This document shows positions 17,301 to 25,906 of a stretch of 64,000 bases of DNA, piece after piece (position 1 is the first letter of the stretch; every line of letters begins with the position of its first letter). Position numbers and translations under genes: made by a program. Source of the DNA: Paraburkholderia sp. NMBU_R16 (GTDB lineage: Bacteria; Pseudomonadota; Gammaproteobacteria; Burkholderiales; Burkholderiaceae); NCBI RefSeq assembly GCF_013282575.1, contig NZ_JAAAYE010000001.1, positions 1 to 64,000 of the forward strand, in the 5' to 3' direction. Under the pieces are notes generated by a model. That model ran no database searches, was not told the DNA's origin, and saw only the letters and a program-made list of their open reading frames with translations.

Positions 17301-17810
17301 ATGGCCAAGATTAATCGCGTCCTGGTAGGGGAATCGCTCGTCGGGGACGGCAATGAGGTCGCGCATATCGACTTGATCATGGGGCCGCGCGGCTCCGCCG
17401 CCGAAACCGCGTTTTGCACCGCACTGACGAACAACAAGGACGGTTTCACCTCGCTTTTGGCCGTCGTCGCGCCGAACCTCGCGACGAAGCCGAACACGGT
17501 GTTGTTCAACAAGGTCACGATCAAGGGCGCCAAGCAGGCCGTTCAGATGTTCGGCCCGGCTCAGCATGCGGTCGCGATGGCGGTGGCCGATTCGGTCGAA
17601 GACGGCACGATTCCGAAAGACGAAGCGGACGACATCTTCATCTGCGTCGGGGTCTTCATTCACTGGGAAGCCAACGACGATCAGAAGATCCACGACTACA
17701 ACTACAAGGCGACGCGCGAGTCCATCCAGCGCGCCGTGGCGGGCACGCCGAGCGCGGCGTCCGTCGTCGAGCAAAAAGGCAAGGTCCATCACCCGTTCTC
17801 GCCGAGCTGA
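17301..17810 (+). CDS. fae: Formaldehyde-activating enzyme
   Basis: A 169-residue protein, nearly identical in length and motifs to Methylobacterium Fae: [18 protein letters not shown] with the catalytic His22, then [36 protein letters not shown] and VGVFIHWEA. It condenses formaldehyde with H4MPT to methylene-H4MPT, the entry to the pathway, and is usually among the most abundant proteins on methanol. GGAGG lies 7 bp before the ATG at 17301; an upstream in-frame ATG (17274) would add nine untypical residues. A 182-bp gap upstream suggests its own promoter. Confidence 0.97.
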   Translation: MAKINRVLVGESLVGDGNEVAHIDLIMGPRGSAAETAFCTALTNNKDGFTSLLAVVAPNLATKPNTVLFNKVTIKGAKQAVQMFGPAQHAVAMAVADSVEDGTIPKDEADDIFICVGVFIHWEANDDQKIHDYNYKATRESIQRAVAGTPSAASVVEQKGKVHHPFSPS

Positions 17811-17825
17811 CAGGCTGAGCAACCC

Positions 17826-17856
17826 TGCCGCGCGAGGCGTCCGGCCGCGCGCGGCA
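17826..17856 (+). terminator. Strong GC hairpin after fae
   Basis: TGCCGCGCG (17826-17834) and CGCGCGGCA (17848-17856) form a perfect 9-bp stem with a 13-base loop, starting 15 bp after the fae stop. There is no T-run, so it may slow polymerase or protect the 3' end of a highly expressed fae message more than end transcription. Confidence 0.5.
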
Positions 17857-17934
17857 GCGTCGTCGACGCCGCACGCGAATGGGCGTATCGTTGACTTGCC
17901 CCACCCCGGGACGATCGAATCAGAGGCGACCAAT

Positions 17935-18348
17935 ATGTTCAACAGTGCTCGCATGATGCTTGCCTGCGGCGCCCTCGCGTCAGCGTTCGCCGGCCAGGCA
18001 TGGGCTGCCGGTGACGGGGCTCGCGCCGCCGCCGGCGCGGCTCGCACAGGCTACGACTATCCAACGCAAGGTCGCGTCGAATATGTGCTGACCTGCCTCG
18101 ACGAGAACGGCCACGATTTCGCGAACGTCTATAAATGCTCGTGCGTCATCGACAAAATGGCGGCCGTCCTACCCTACGACGAATTCGTGGGCGAGCAGAC
18201 GTTTGCCCGCTATGCCACGCTCGGCGGACAAGGCGGAGCGGAATTTCGCGTCGACCATGCCAAGGACGAATCGAAGTCCTTTCGGACATTGAAAGCGAAC
18301 GCCTATCAGGCCTGCGGTCTGACGGGCGCCCTTACGGCCAGGAAATAG
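17935..18348 (+). CDS. Small periplasmic four-cysteine protein after fae
   Basis: A 137-residue protein with a signal peptide (1-25, cleaved near AWAAG). The mature part has four cysteines: one in VLTCLDENG, two in YKCSCVIDKM and one in YQACGL, enough for two disulfides or a metal site. The start ATG at 17935 follows GAGG. I know no named family. It has no CxxCH haem motif, so it is not a cytochrome c. Position 124 bp after fae suggests co-expression with the C1 pathway and a periplasmic task linked to methanol oxidation, which is inference only. Confidence 0.75.
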   Translation: MFNSARMMLACGALASAFAGQAWAAGDGARAAAGAARTGYDYPTQGRVEYVLTCLDENGHDFANVYKCSCVIDKMAAVLPYDEFVGEQTFARYATLGGQGGAEFRVDHAKDESKSFRTLKANAYQACGLTGALTARK

Positions 18349-18415
18349 GGCGCGCGCAACCGGGCGGGCCGCGGGAACGCCACTCAGCGGCGGTAGCGCT
18401 GGGTCGGCAGTTCGT

Positions 18416-18928
18416 TCAATTCGGCTGGCTCGGAACCAAGCCGGCCCCGAGCGATGCCCAGGCGAAGGCGGCGTTGCCCGCGGCGGGGCGTCGGCGCTCG
18501 ATGACCACGCCCACGGCTTGAACGTCGTCGAACTTCGCCGGCTTGGCGATCGCCACACGAACCCAATGCGCGCCGAAGTCGCGAATCAGGCACTGCGCCA
18601 CCTTCTCGGCCAAGGCCTCGAGCAGCTTCACGCCGTGCGTCGCCAGTAGGTCGTGAAGCGCCGCGCGCACCGCCGCGTAATTGATCGTGTCTTCTATGCG
18701 GTCGGTCACACAGGCCTTCAGCGATGGCACGCCGATCGTCAGATTCATGCGGACGGCTTGCGGCAAATGCAACTCGCTCGTATCGATGCCAATCACCGTC
18801 TCGCCGACGAAGTCTTCGATGAAAACGATATCAAGCGCGGGGGCCGCCTGCCGCTCGGACGGCATGCCGGCTTCCGGGCCCGCTGGCAAAGCGGTGGAAC
18901 TCAAACGGGTGGCATCGATTCGATCCAT
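18416..18928 (-). CDS. Dihydroneopterin aldolase-like protein (FolB family)
   Basis: 170 residues from the ATG at 18928, which has GGAG about 9 bp upstream. The FolB core is clear: DIVFIEDFVGETVIGID, the active-site tyrosine in TINYAAVRAALHDLL and LLEALAEKVAQCLI with the conserved Glu and Lys. It adds about 45 residues at the N terminus compared with housekeeping FolB. It would cleave dihydroneopterin to 6-hydroxymethyl-dihydropterin, a precursor shared by folate and H4MPT. Its place between fae and other H4MPT genes suggests a pathway-dedicated paralogue. It runs opposite to its neighbours. Confidence 0.82.
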   Translation of the reverse strand: MDRIDATRLSSTALPAGPEAGMPSERQAAPALDIVFIEDFVGETVIGIDTSELHLPQAVRMNLTIGVPSLKACVTDRIEDTINYAAVRAALHDLLATHGVKLLEALAEKVAQCLIRDFGAHWVRVAIAKPAKFDDVQAVGVVIERRRPAAGNAAFAWASLGAGLVPSQPN

Positions 18929-19285
18929 GGTGCGCTCCGCCGCGCGACGGCAAATGACTAGACGAATGGGGGACAGCAAGCGCTCGTGCGTAACAAGCTA
19001 TACCGGCTTTGCGACAACGGCGCGCCGTTGGGGGCGTCGAAACCGCATCCGCTCAGTAAAGCAAGAAGCACGCTAGGGGATACCCACATAATGCGACTTC
19101 TTGTTGAACGCGCGCGCCATCGAGGGTAAAGTTTTTCGAACGCTGGAATACTTATTCCAGCGCATGAGCCGTCGCGCACCCGGGCATCAGAATCCGCGGC
19201 GCAAAGGGGACAACGTTAAATGAGAGCGGCACTTGCGAACGCGGCTGAAAACGCCGCGCGAGGTGTGCGCCGTGGAGACAACCCC
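18929..19285. promoter_or_regulatory. Divergent promoter region, folB-like gene and sigma-54 activator
   Basis: This 357-bp gap holds the outward promoters of the leftward folB-like gene and the rightward activator gene. Apart from the perfect palindrome at 19141-19162 it shows no coding frame of note. Bases 19085-19140 are relatively AT-rich. A GGAG at 19273 supports the activator start at 19286. Confidence 0.55.
19141..19162. promoter_or_regulatory. Perfect 22-bp palindrome, likely operator or enhancer
   Basis: CGCTGGAATA is followed by CT and then TATTCCAGCG: two perfect 10-bp arms with a 2-bp centre, 124 bp before the activator start. Dimeric helix-turn-helix proteins of the Fis type bind such sites. 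Autoregulation by the sigma-54 activator encoded next to it is the simplest reading. I saw no second exact copy elsewhere in the window. Confidence 0.65.
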
Positions 19286-21331
19286 ATGTCATTGCCCGCT
19301 GACAGCAGCTCGCACGTTCGTGAAGTGCTGAATGTCGTCAACCACCATCTGCCGTCCCGGCCGATGAGCGAGCCCGTCGCTCAATCGTGGGCTCGCTGCG
19401 TCAACGAGTTCAAGCTGGATCCGGGCCGCTTCGTCACGCCTGCGGTGCTGACCGATTACGAGCTCGCCGCGCGCCGCGAGGCCGTCGGCGATTTGATCGC
19501 GTGCGCCAAACTCGAGATGACGACGCTCTATCAGCAACTGGCGGATCCGGAGCTCGCCGTCGTACTCGTCGATGCCGATGGCGTCATCGTGCATCAGGTG
19601 TCATCGGTCCCATTCGCCGAAGCTGTCGCCGCAGACGGCTTCAGAATCGGCGCGCTTTGGAACGAGCGCGAGGCCGGCACCAACGGGATGGGCACCTGCA
19701 TTGCCGAGCGCGACTGTATCGCCGTGTGCCAGCACGAACACTTCTATACACGCTATACGTCGCTCACTTGCACGGCCGCCCCGATCTTCGACGATCGCGG
19801 TGAAATAGCCGGGGTGCTCGACGTGACGAGCCGCTCGAAACTCTTGCAGCAGCATTCGCTCGTACTGGTCGGCATGTCGCGCCAGATGATCGAAAACCGG
19901 CTGCTGAGCGCGCGTTTTCGTCATGTGAACATGATTCAGTTTCATAGCCGGCCGGAATTCGTCGGCACGCTGCATGGGGGAAAGCTTGCCGTCGATGACG
20001 AGGGTACGGTCCTCGCCGCCAATCGCAGCGCGGCGTTTCAGCTGGGCTGCCGCTCGCTCGACGAGTTGCGCGGCAAGCGCATCGACGAAGCGTTCAACGC
20101 GTCGCTCGAAGATATGATCGCGCGCAGCATCCGCGGCTCGTTTCATCCGATCACCGTCTACAGCGCAAGCGGCACGAATCGCTTTTTCCTCGTCGCACAA
20201 ACGCCTCAAACGACGCTCACGCGCGCAACGAGCATTGTCTCGGCAGAACCGGCCGCTCGCCGCCCAGTGCGGGAGGTGGGCCCGGCGCCGAGCCGGCTGG
20301 ACAAGATCTCACATCTCGAATTCGGCGACCCGCGCATGGCCTCGCAGATCCAGCTCGCCGCACGCGTGATCCAGCGCAAGATTCCGATCGTCGTGCGCGG
20401 GCAGACCGGTACCGGCAAGGAAGTCTTTGCGCAAGCGCTCCATAGCATCAGCCCGCTCGCCAATGGTCCCTTCGTGCCGGTGAACTGTGCGTCGTTGCCC
20501 GAGAATCTGATCGAGAGCGAGCTTTTCGGCTATCGCGCCGGCGCGTTTACCGGCGCGCAGCGCGAAGGGCGCCGAGGCAAGATCGTGCAAGCCAACGGCG
20601 GCACACTGTTCCTCGATGAAATTGGCGATATGCCGCTCGCGTTGCAGGCGCGTTTGCTGCGTGTCATCGAAGAGCACGAGGTGACGCCGCTCGGTGCCGA
20701 AACGACGGTGAAGGTCGAATTCCAGTTGATCAGCGCGAGCCACCGCAATTTGCTCGAGCTGGTGCAAGGCGGACAATTCCGCGAAGACCTCTACTATCGG
20801 CTCAAAGGCATCGAAATCAACCTGCCTTCGCTGGCCGAACGGGCCGACAAACTGGCGCTGATCCATCACCTGCTCGAATCCGAAACCGACGACCCGCCGG
20901 AGCTCACGACCGAGGCACAGCGTGCGCTGCTCGGCTATGGCTGGCCTGGCAATATCCGGCAGTTGCGTCACGTGTTGCAAATGGCCATCGCGTTATCGGA
21001 CGGTCAGGCGATCCAGTGCGCGCATCTGCCGGCCGAGGTTCTGCAAGGCCAGACGGCGAGCGTACTGCCGGCCGCGCCCTTGGCGCAGGCATCGCGTGCG
21101 GCAGAAGCACCCGGGTTGCCCCATCTTGCCGAGGATGCCGATATCTCGTCGCTCAACGCCATTCAGATCAAGGAGCGCGAAACGGTGCTCTCGATGCTCG
21201 ACGAGCATCGCTGGAACGTCAGCAACGTGGCGAAGGCGCTCGGCATCAGCCGCAATACGCTCTATCGCAAGATGCACCGCCTTCATATTCGCCTCTCGCA
21301 CGACGGCGCCCCGATTCCACTCGACGCATGA
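19286..21331 (+). CDS. Sigma-54-dependent activator with GAF domain (AcoR-type)
   Basis: A 681-residue enhancer-binding protein. A GAF/PAS-like sensory region covers about 60-330 and includes EAGTNGMGTCIAERDCIAVCQHEHF with several cysteines. The AAA+ domain has Walker A GQTGTGKE (372-379), the sigma-54-contacting GAFTGA loop (419-424) and Walker B LFLDEIGD (441-448). The C terminus carries a Fis-type helix-turn-helix (NVSNVAKALGISRNTLYRKMHR). AcoR-like proteins sense small carbon compounds; in this setting an alcohol, aldehyde or C1 signal is plausible. It is followed directly by the dmrB-like gene (4-bp overlap), so it shares the H4MPT transcript. The start at 19286 is preferred for its GGAG. 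Confidence 0.88.
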   Translation: MSLPADSSSHVREVLNVVNHHLPSRPMSEPVAQSWARCVNEFKLDPGRFVTPAVLTDYELAARREAVGDLIACAKLEMTTLYQQLADPELAVVLVDADGVIVHQVSSVPFAEAVAADGFRIGALWNEREAGTNGMGTCIAERDCIAVCQHEHFYTRYTSLTCTAAPIFDDRGEIAGVLDVTSRSKLLQQHSLVLVGMSRQMIENRLLSARFRHVNMIQFHSRPEFVGTLHGGKLAVDDEGTVLAANRSAAFQLGCRSLDELRGKRIDEAFNASLEDMIARSIRGSFHPITVYSASGTNRFFLVAQTPQTTLTRATSIVSAEPAARRPVREVGPAPSRLDKISHLEFGDPRMASQIQLAARVIQRKIPIVVRGQTGTGKEVFAQALHSISPLANGPFVPVNCASLPENLIESELFGYRAGAFTGAQREGRRGKIVQANGGTLFLDEIGDMPLALQARLLRVIEEHEVTPLGAETTVKVEFQLISASHRNLLELVQGGQFREDLYYRLKGIEINLPSLAERADKLALIHHLLESETDDPPELTTEAQRALLGYGWPGNIRQLRHVLQMAIALSDGQAIQCAHLPAEVLQGQTASVLPAAPLAQASRAAEAPGLPHLAEDADISSLNAIQIKERETVLSMLDEHRWNVSNVAKALGISRNTLYRKMHRLHIRLSHDGAPIPLDA

Positions 21332-21924
21332 CCCAAACGAGCGCCCGTCACCTCACTCAATTCAAACAGGATGCCCGATTCGCGTGGTGCGTGACCGGCT
21401 CGGGCCACATGCTCGTAGAGTCGCTCGGGCTTGCGCTGCAGTTGCCGCGCACCGATCTGTTCCTGTCGCGGGCTGCCGAGGAAGTACTGCCGCTCTACGG
21501 CTGGCCGCTCGAACGCCTGCGCGAACACTTTCGCGTGCTGCGCGACAACAGTGCGAGCGGCGTGCCCGTCGGCATGCTGTATCACGGCATGTACCATACG
21601 GTGATCATCGCGCCGGCCACGAGCAACACCGTCGCCAAATGCGCATTCGGGATCTCCGACACACTACCCACCAACATGTACGCGCAAGCCGGCAAACAGT
21701 GCATTTCGAGCATCGTCTATGCGTGCGATACGGAGCCGACTGTCGTCACGCAAAGCCCTGACGAATGGGTCGAGCTGCGACCGCGTGCGATCGAGCTTGA
21801 AAACGTCGAGCGCTTGAAGCGCTTCGAGTACACGACGCTCGTCACTTCACCCGACGAATTGAGAACGGCACTCGACGGCCGGCTCGCCGCGCTCGATCTC
21901 GCATGGACCACATCCTCTTCCTGA
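21328..21924 (+). CDS. dmrB: Flavoprotein, dihydromethanopterin reductase DmrB-like
   Basis: A 198-residue member of the flavoprotein (FMN-binding, UbiX/Dfp-like) fold. It opens with ARFAWCVTGSGHMLVESL and carries the family hallmark PATSNTVAKCAFGISDTLPTNM at about 92-113. The homologue from Burkholderia xenovorans (DmrB) reduces dihydromethanopterin to H4MPT, the last step of cofactor synthesis, and related genes in methylotrophs were called afpA. Its ATG overlaps the activator stop, and its end overlaps the next gene by 22 bp, which implies tight coupling. Confidence 0.82.
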   Translation: MTQTSARHLTQFKQDARFAWCVTGSGHMLVESLGLALQLPRTDLFLSRAAEEVLPLYGWPLERLREHFRVLRDNSASGVPVGMLYHGMYHTVIIAPATSNTVAKCAFGISDTLPTNMYAQAGKQCISSIVYACDTEPTVVTQSPDEWVELRPRAIELENVERLKRFEYTTLVTSPDELRTALDGRLAALDLAWTTSSS

Positions 21925-23282
21925 CTGGCCGCCTCGCCGAGCCCAGCTTGCGGCGCGTGTTGGACGGCATGGCACCCACGCCTTTCACCTGGGAGGTGCG
22001 CGAGCTCGGGCTACAGGTCGCCGCGCTCATGACGGCCGACATGATCCGGCGGCGACTGCCCTCGCCTGTCCCCGCGGCACGCGTGATCGTGCCGGGCCGC
22101 TGCCGCGGCGATCTGCAGGCGCTGTCGGAACACTATGGCATTCCGGTCGAGCGCGGCCCCGAAGAAGTCAAAGACTTGCCCCAGTTTTTTGGACGCGAGG
22201 CGCGGCCCGTCGATCTGTCGCGCTACGACACCGAAATCTTTGCGGAAATCGTCGATGCACCGCGGCTCGACATCGACGGTATCGTCGCTCGGGCGCGCGA
22301 GTATGCGGCGCAAGGCGCCGATGTGATCGATGTCGGCTGCCTGCCCGAAACCGCGTTTCCTCACCTGGAAGAGGCGGTGCTTGCGTTGAAACGCGAAGGA
22401 TTTCGCGTCAGCGTCGATTCCATGCGCACCGAAGAGCTCTTGCGCGGGGGGCGCGCGGGCGCCGATTATCTGATGAGCTTGAACGTCGATACGCTATGGG
22501 TTGCAGATGAAGTCGCATCGACGCCCATTCTCGTCGCGCGCGAACCCGGCGATACCGCATCGCTCGATGCGGCCATCGATGCCATGCGCGCTCGCGGGCG
22601 CGCGTTCCTCGCGGATCCGATTCTCGATCCGATTCCGTTCGGCTTGGCTACGTCGATCGCGCGTTACGTCGGCTTGCGGGAGCGTTATCCCGATGTCTCG
22701 ATCATGATGGGCGTCGGCAATGTGACCGAGTTGACGGAGGCCGATACGAGCGGAATCAATGCGGTGTTGCTCGGCATGGCCGCCGAGCTGCATGTATCGG
22801 CGATCCTGACGACCTCGGTCAGCCGGCATGCGCGGCGGGCGGTGCGCGAAGCCGATGTCGCGCGGCGTGTCATGCATGCGGCGCGCGAGGCGCAGGTATT
22901 GCCGAAGGGTCTGGGCGGTGAGCTCGCGACCGTTCACGAAAAGCATCCTTTTCCTTATGGCGCGGCCGAAATCGACGAGTTCGCGCGTGGTGTGCGCGAT
23001 CCGAACTTCCGGGTGCAGGTGGCCGAGGACGGACTGCATGTTTATAACCGTGCCGGTCATTGGCGCGGTGTCGATCCGTTCGCGCTGTATCCCGAACTCG
23101 AATTCGGTACGGATGCGGGGCATGCGTTTTATATGGGCGTGCAGCTTGCGCGCGCGGAGATCGCGTGGCAGTTGGGCAAGCGGTTCAACCAGGACGAGGC
23201 ACTCGATTGGGGCTGCGCCGTGGACCGGGCCGAGGAGGATCTCGGTGCGTGGTGTGCGCCTGGGGCGACGATGAAGAAGTGA
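21903..23282 (+). CDS. Dihydropteroate-synthase-like protein for H4MPT synthesis
   Basis: A 459-residue protein. The middle (about 130-300) resembles the DHPS TIM barrel (AAQGADVIDVGCLPET, FRVSVDSMRTEELLRGG, DYLMSLNVDTLW), preceded by a 120-residue N-terminal domain (MDHILFLTGRLAEPSL) and followed by a C-terminal domain with LPKGLGGELATVHEKHPFPYG. It probably joins the pterin to the beta-RFA-derived arylamine, the H4MPT counterpart of dihydropteroate synthase. The assignment rests on distant similarity and context. Its last 126 bp recur, diverged, at 25781, with an inserted gene between the two copies. Confidence 0.82.
   Translation: MDHILFLTGRLAEPSLRRVLDGMAPTPFTWEVRELGLQVAALMTADMIRRRLPSPVPAARVIVPGRCRGDLQALSEHYGIPVERGPEEVKDLPQFFGREARPVDLSRYDTEIFAEIVDAPRLDIDGIVARAREYAAQGADVIDVGCLPETAFPHLEEAVLALKREGFRVSVDSMRTEELLRGGRAGADYLMSLNVDTLWVADEVASTPILVAREPGDTASLDAAIDAMRARGRAFLADPILDPIPFGLATSIARYVGLRERYPDVSIMMGVGNVTELTEADTSGINAVLLGMAAELHVSAILTTSVSRHARRAVREADVARRVMHAAREAQVLPKGLGGELATVHEKHPFPYGAAEIDEFARGVRDPNFRVQVAEDGLHVYNRAGHWRGVDPFALYPELEFGTDAGHAFYMGVQLARAEIAWQLGKRFNQDEALDWGCAVDRAEEDLGAWCAPGATMKK
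23156..23281 (+). repeat. Left copy of a direct repeat flanking an inserted gene
   Basis: This is the intact 3' end of the DHPS-like gene. By eye about 85% of its bases are shared with 25781-25905, with small indels in the second copy. Weaker similarity goes on past the stop codon: AGTCGCCAC then ATTCGCCACC here against AGTCGCCAC then ACTCGCCACG near 25947-25968. The two copies bracket a segment of about 2.5 kb holding one leftward gene. Confidence 0.8.
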
Positions 23283-23358
23283 GGTTGCCGCCAAAGCAGT
23301 CGCCACGGGATTCGCCACCCTTTCCCTTCGCGCGTCGCATCCGTCTTGGTTTCGGGGA

Positions 23359-25590
23359 CTAGCCGGCGCTTGCGCCGGGCTCGCGAGCCCGCGGCATCGA
23401 TGATGTTGCCGCCTCTGTGACATCTTCCATCGATGGCCTCACCCGTGCGAACAACTCCTGAAGCAACGCCGGGCCGATAGCAGCGCGATGCACCTTGGCT
23501 TCGGTATGGCCCCACGCGCGCATCGCCTCCTCCCAGTTGCGCCCGAGCTTCTTCTGCGCGGCCGTCTTCAAGTGAACTGCCGTAAAAACGCCGAACTCCA
23601 TCGTGAACAACGCCTGGCTCGCCACTGGCTCCGATGTATGCAAATGCACGAACCAAGGCGCGGCATGCCGACCATCGGAAAGCCGTTTGGGCCGGATAGC
23701 GATCTCGAACAATTCGCCTGATTCGCCGGTATCGCCCGCGGACTGTAGCCGGACCGGCGCGCCCACACTGGCGATTTCCTCGCTGCTCAGCAGCCGGCTC
23801 AGGTGTGTCGCTCGGGGCAAGGGATCTCGCTTCAGTGCATCGGCTTCGAGCATTTTGATGTTTTGCTCGATCAGCTTCAGCGCGTCCAGACGGTCTGCCA
23901 GTTGTGCGATCCGGTCGCCGTCGTCGCGCTCGCTCAGCGACGCTTGCACTTGACGCACACGATCGCTTTCGCCGAACCAGTCTCGTGCCGACGCTGTGAG
24001 GAAATCGGCAACTCGCACGGCGTCGTAGCGGGCGTCGTTCAGCAGCTTCTCGGCCGTACTCGTGTCTTTACCCAGTGTACGCCCAACCGCGATGACGTCC
24101 GCATCGAGTCGCTTCGTCGTCGCAAGATCGACGGGCCAGCGTTTCAACAGTGCGTCGGCGTTCCGTTGCGCCGGCGTGCGCGAGTCGACAGGCGCGGCTG
24201 GCGGTGCCAGCGCGGTAGCGGACGGGGCAGCCGCGCGCTTGCCCGGTTTGCGGCGCTTGGGCATCGACCGTGAGGGCGCCGCGCGGGCCGGCGATGCAAC
24301 TACCGGCGCCGTGAGCATGGCGCTTCGCGGGGGGATGCTCGAACGGACGGTTTCGCATAAATCCATCACGCACGCCTTGTACTCAGCAACCACGTCAGCC
24401 GTGTCGAGCATAGCGCGCCAGATTTCGCCAGCGTCGCTCTGTTCAATACCGGCATCGTCCATTTCGATACTGGCGGCGACATCGAGACAAAGGTTCAACC
24501 CGACCCGATCGTATCGATCGACGTATTCCTCGAGCAACGCCTTGTGCCTGTTCAGCTCTTCGGCGGGCACCGGGGCGCTGCCGACGCGCGCACCCAACAC
24601 CGCCTGACAGACTGTCTCGTTCAACGCCGTAAAGGCCGCACCGACTTCGTCACCCCGATAGCGGGAGGCCTCCCTCAGTTCATCCACACGCGAGGCGACG
24701 TCTGTCAGCCCTCGCTCTACGGCCAACTTCGCCAATCGGTCGCTATGGATGGCGATAAGCACGCTGCGCACGGACTGCGTCGCGCTCGCGCACAATGACT
24801 GTTGAGAGACGATGGCCGGCAGCAAGCTTTTGAGCTTTTCCTTGAGTTTTCTCGGCGCCTCCGGGGCTCGCATGCGCTGCACCATGTCGTCCATGGCCGC
24901 ACGATACAGGCCCAGCTCATTCGATATCCCGACCCATTCGCCGAGATCCTGGTTCTCGCCGCGCCACGCAACGCGCAAGACGGCGGAAACCCGGGGGTCC
25001 ACCTGCAACCCGATGTCCCGCTGCCACCTCGCGTCCAGCATGTCTTCGCGACCCACGAAGCCCGATGACGCCGCCGCCGACAACAGCATCCACAGCACGC
25101 TCTCGTGTTCGACGGCGTCGGCCGCGCTCACCCTCCCTTGTATTCTCAAAGAAGAGAGCGCGCGGAGCCCTTCGCGGGCGGATTCCATGATGGGGAGCGC
25201 GAGCTTCACCTTCTGCTCGGGGCTGATCCTGTACCCTGGATCCACGTCCCCTCCTTCCCCATGCTCGGCGGCAAGCAACTGCTTCCAGGTACGGCCGCGG
25301 TTCAATGCATGATTCAGGACATCGCCCGGATCGGCAGTTGCAGACGTCGTAGTCGACCGCGGCAACATGGCGTTGCGCGGCGGCCGGACCGGCGGTTCGG
25401 CGGGTGGCCGGGAGCTCGACGCTCGGGTGGCAAGCGCTGCGAACTGCGCGGACTGTGAGGCCGGGTGCGCACTCGCCCGCGGGCTTGCGCCTTCAACCGC
25501 GCCCGTCGGGGCAGGCGCACAATTCGTTGCCGAATGGGCCGGCCCGACCGATTTTCCAATGCCGCCTTCGCTGACGCGTCCGCCTGTCAT
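23359..25590 (-). CDS. Unknown 743-residue protein, possible type III effector
   Basis: The protein is mostly helical in appearance. Residues 1-90 are rich in Ser, Thr, Ala and Pro with no signal peptide. A helical block spans 90-420, a Pro/Ala linker at 420-475 holds a basic cluster PKRRKPGKR (444-452) like a nuclear localisation signal, and a second helical block runs to about 600. A final domain has APWFVHLHTSEPV and GHTEAKVHRAAIGPALLQELF. I recognise no enzyme motif. The disordered, polar N terminus, NLS-like patch and cassette-like insertion fit a secreted effector acting in a eukaryotic host, but no secretion genes are in the window. AAGGA precedes the ATG. Its function is unrelated to its H4MPT neighbours as far as I can see. 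Confidence 0.7.
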   Translation of the reverse strand: MTGGRVSEGGIGKSVGPAHSATNCAPAPTGAVEGASPRASAHPASQSAQFAALATRASSSRPPAEPPVRPPRNAMLPRSTTTSATADPGDVLNHALNRGRTWKQLLAAEHGEGGDVDPGYRISPEQKVKLALPIMESAREGLRALSSLRIQGRVSAADAVEHESVLWMLLSAAASSGFVGREDMLDARWQRDIGLQVDPRVSAVLRVAWRGENQDLGEWVGISNELGLYRAAMDDMVQRMRAPEAPRKLKEKLKSLLPAIVSQQSLCASATQSVRSVLIAIHSDRLAKLAVERGLTDVASRVDELREASRYRGDEVGAAFTALNETVCQAVLGARVGSAPVPAEELNRHKALLEEYVDRYDRVGLNLCLDVAASIEMDDAGIEQSDAGEIWRAMLDTADVVAEYKACVMDLCETVRSSIPPRSAMLTAPVVASPARAAPSRSMPKRRKPGKRAAAPSATALAPPAAPVDSRTPAQRNADALLKRWPVDLATTKRLDADVIAVGRTLGKDTSTAEKLLNDARYDAVRVADFLTASARDWFGESDRVRQVQASLSERDDGDRIAQLADRLDALKLIEQNIKMLEADALKRDPLPRATHLSRLLSSEEIASVGAPVRLQSAGDTGESGELFEIAIRPKRLSDGRHAAPWFVHLHTSEPVASQALFTMEFGVFTAVHLKTAAQKKLGRNWEEAMRAWGHTEAKVHRAAIGPALLQELFARVRPSMEDVTEAATSSMPRAREPGASAG

Positions 25591-25688
25591 GGTATTCCTT
25601 CGATACTGTCCGTCGCGCTGCCGGGGCCCAAGACACCACCCTTATGAATAAATGTGCGGTGCCATCTCAGACTCGGTGCGCCTCGAAA

Positions 25689-25713
25689 CAGAGCACTATG
25701 TCAATGTGCTCTG
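25689..25713. promoter_or_regulatory. Perfect inverted repeat upstream of the 743-residue gene
   Basis: CAGAGCAC (25689-25696) and GTGCTCTG (25706-25713) are perfect 8-bp arms around 9 bases, about 100 bp before the ATG at 25590 and inside the inserted segment. Its spacing suits a dimeric regulator. I see no TTCG-N16-TTCG (hrpII-type) box nearby. Confidence 0.5.
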
Positions 25714-25780
25714 CGCGACTCGACGATCAACGGCGAAAGAATGGCGCCTCGCGCGAAGGCGGCCACAGTTTGGGACACAC

Positions 25781-25906
25781 GGAGATTGCGTGGCAGTTGG
25801 GCAAGCGGTTCAGTCGGGACGAGGTGCTCGGTTGGGGCTGCGCGGTGGACCGGGCCGAGGAAGGTTTCGGTGTGGCGTGCGCCTGGGGGCGACGATGAAG
25901 AAGTGT
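25781..25906 (+). pseudogene. Diverged 3' fragment of the DHPS-like gene (right repeat)
   Basis: Read rightward this codes for EIAWQLGKRF, then SRDEVLGWGCAVDRAEEGFG, the counterpart of the last 42 codons of the gene ending at 23282. After GFG small indels shift the frame, and it ends early. There is no start and no upstream part, so it is not functional. It is too diverged to be a fresh duplication: it probably came from another lineage's copy, or is an old relic left when the 743-residue gene was inserted. Confidence 0.8.

Noticed and set aside
25591-25780. Possible TTCG-N16-TTCG box before the 743-residue gene
   Set aside because: No pair with correct spacing was seen.
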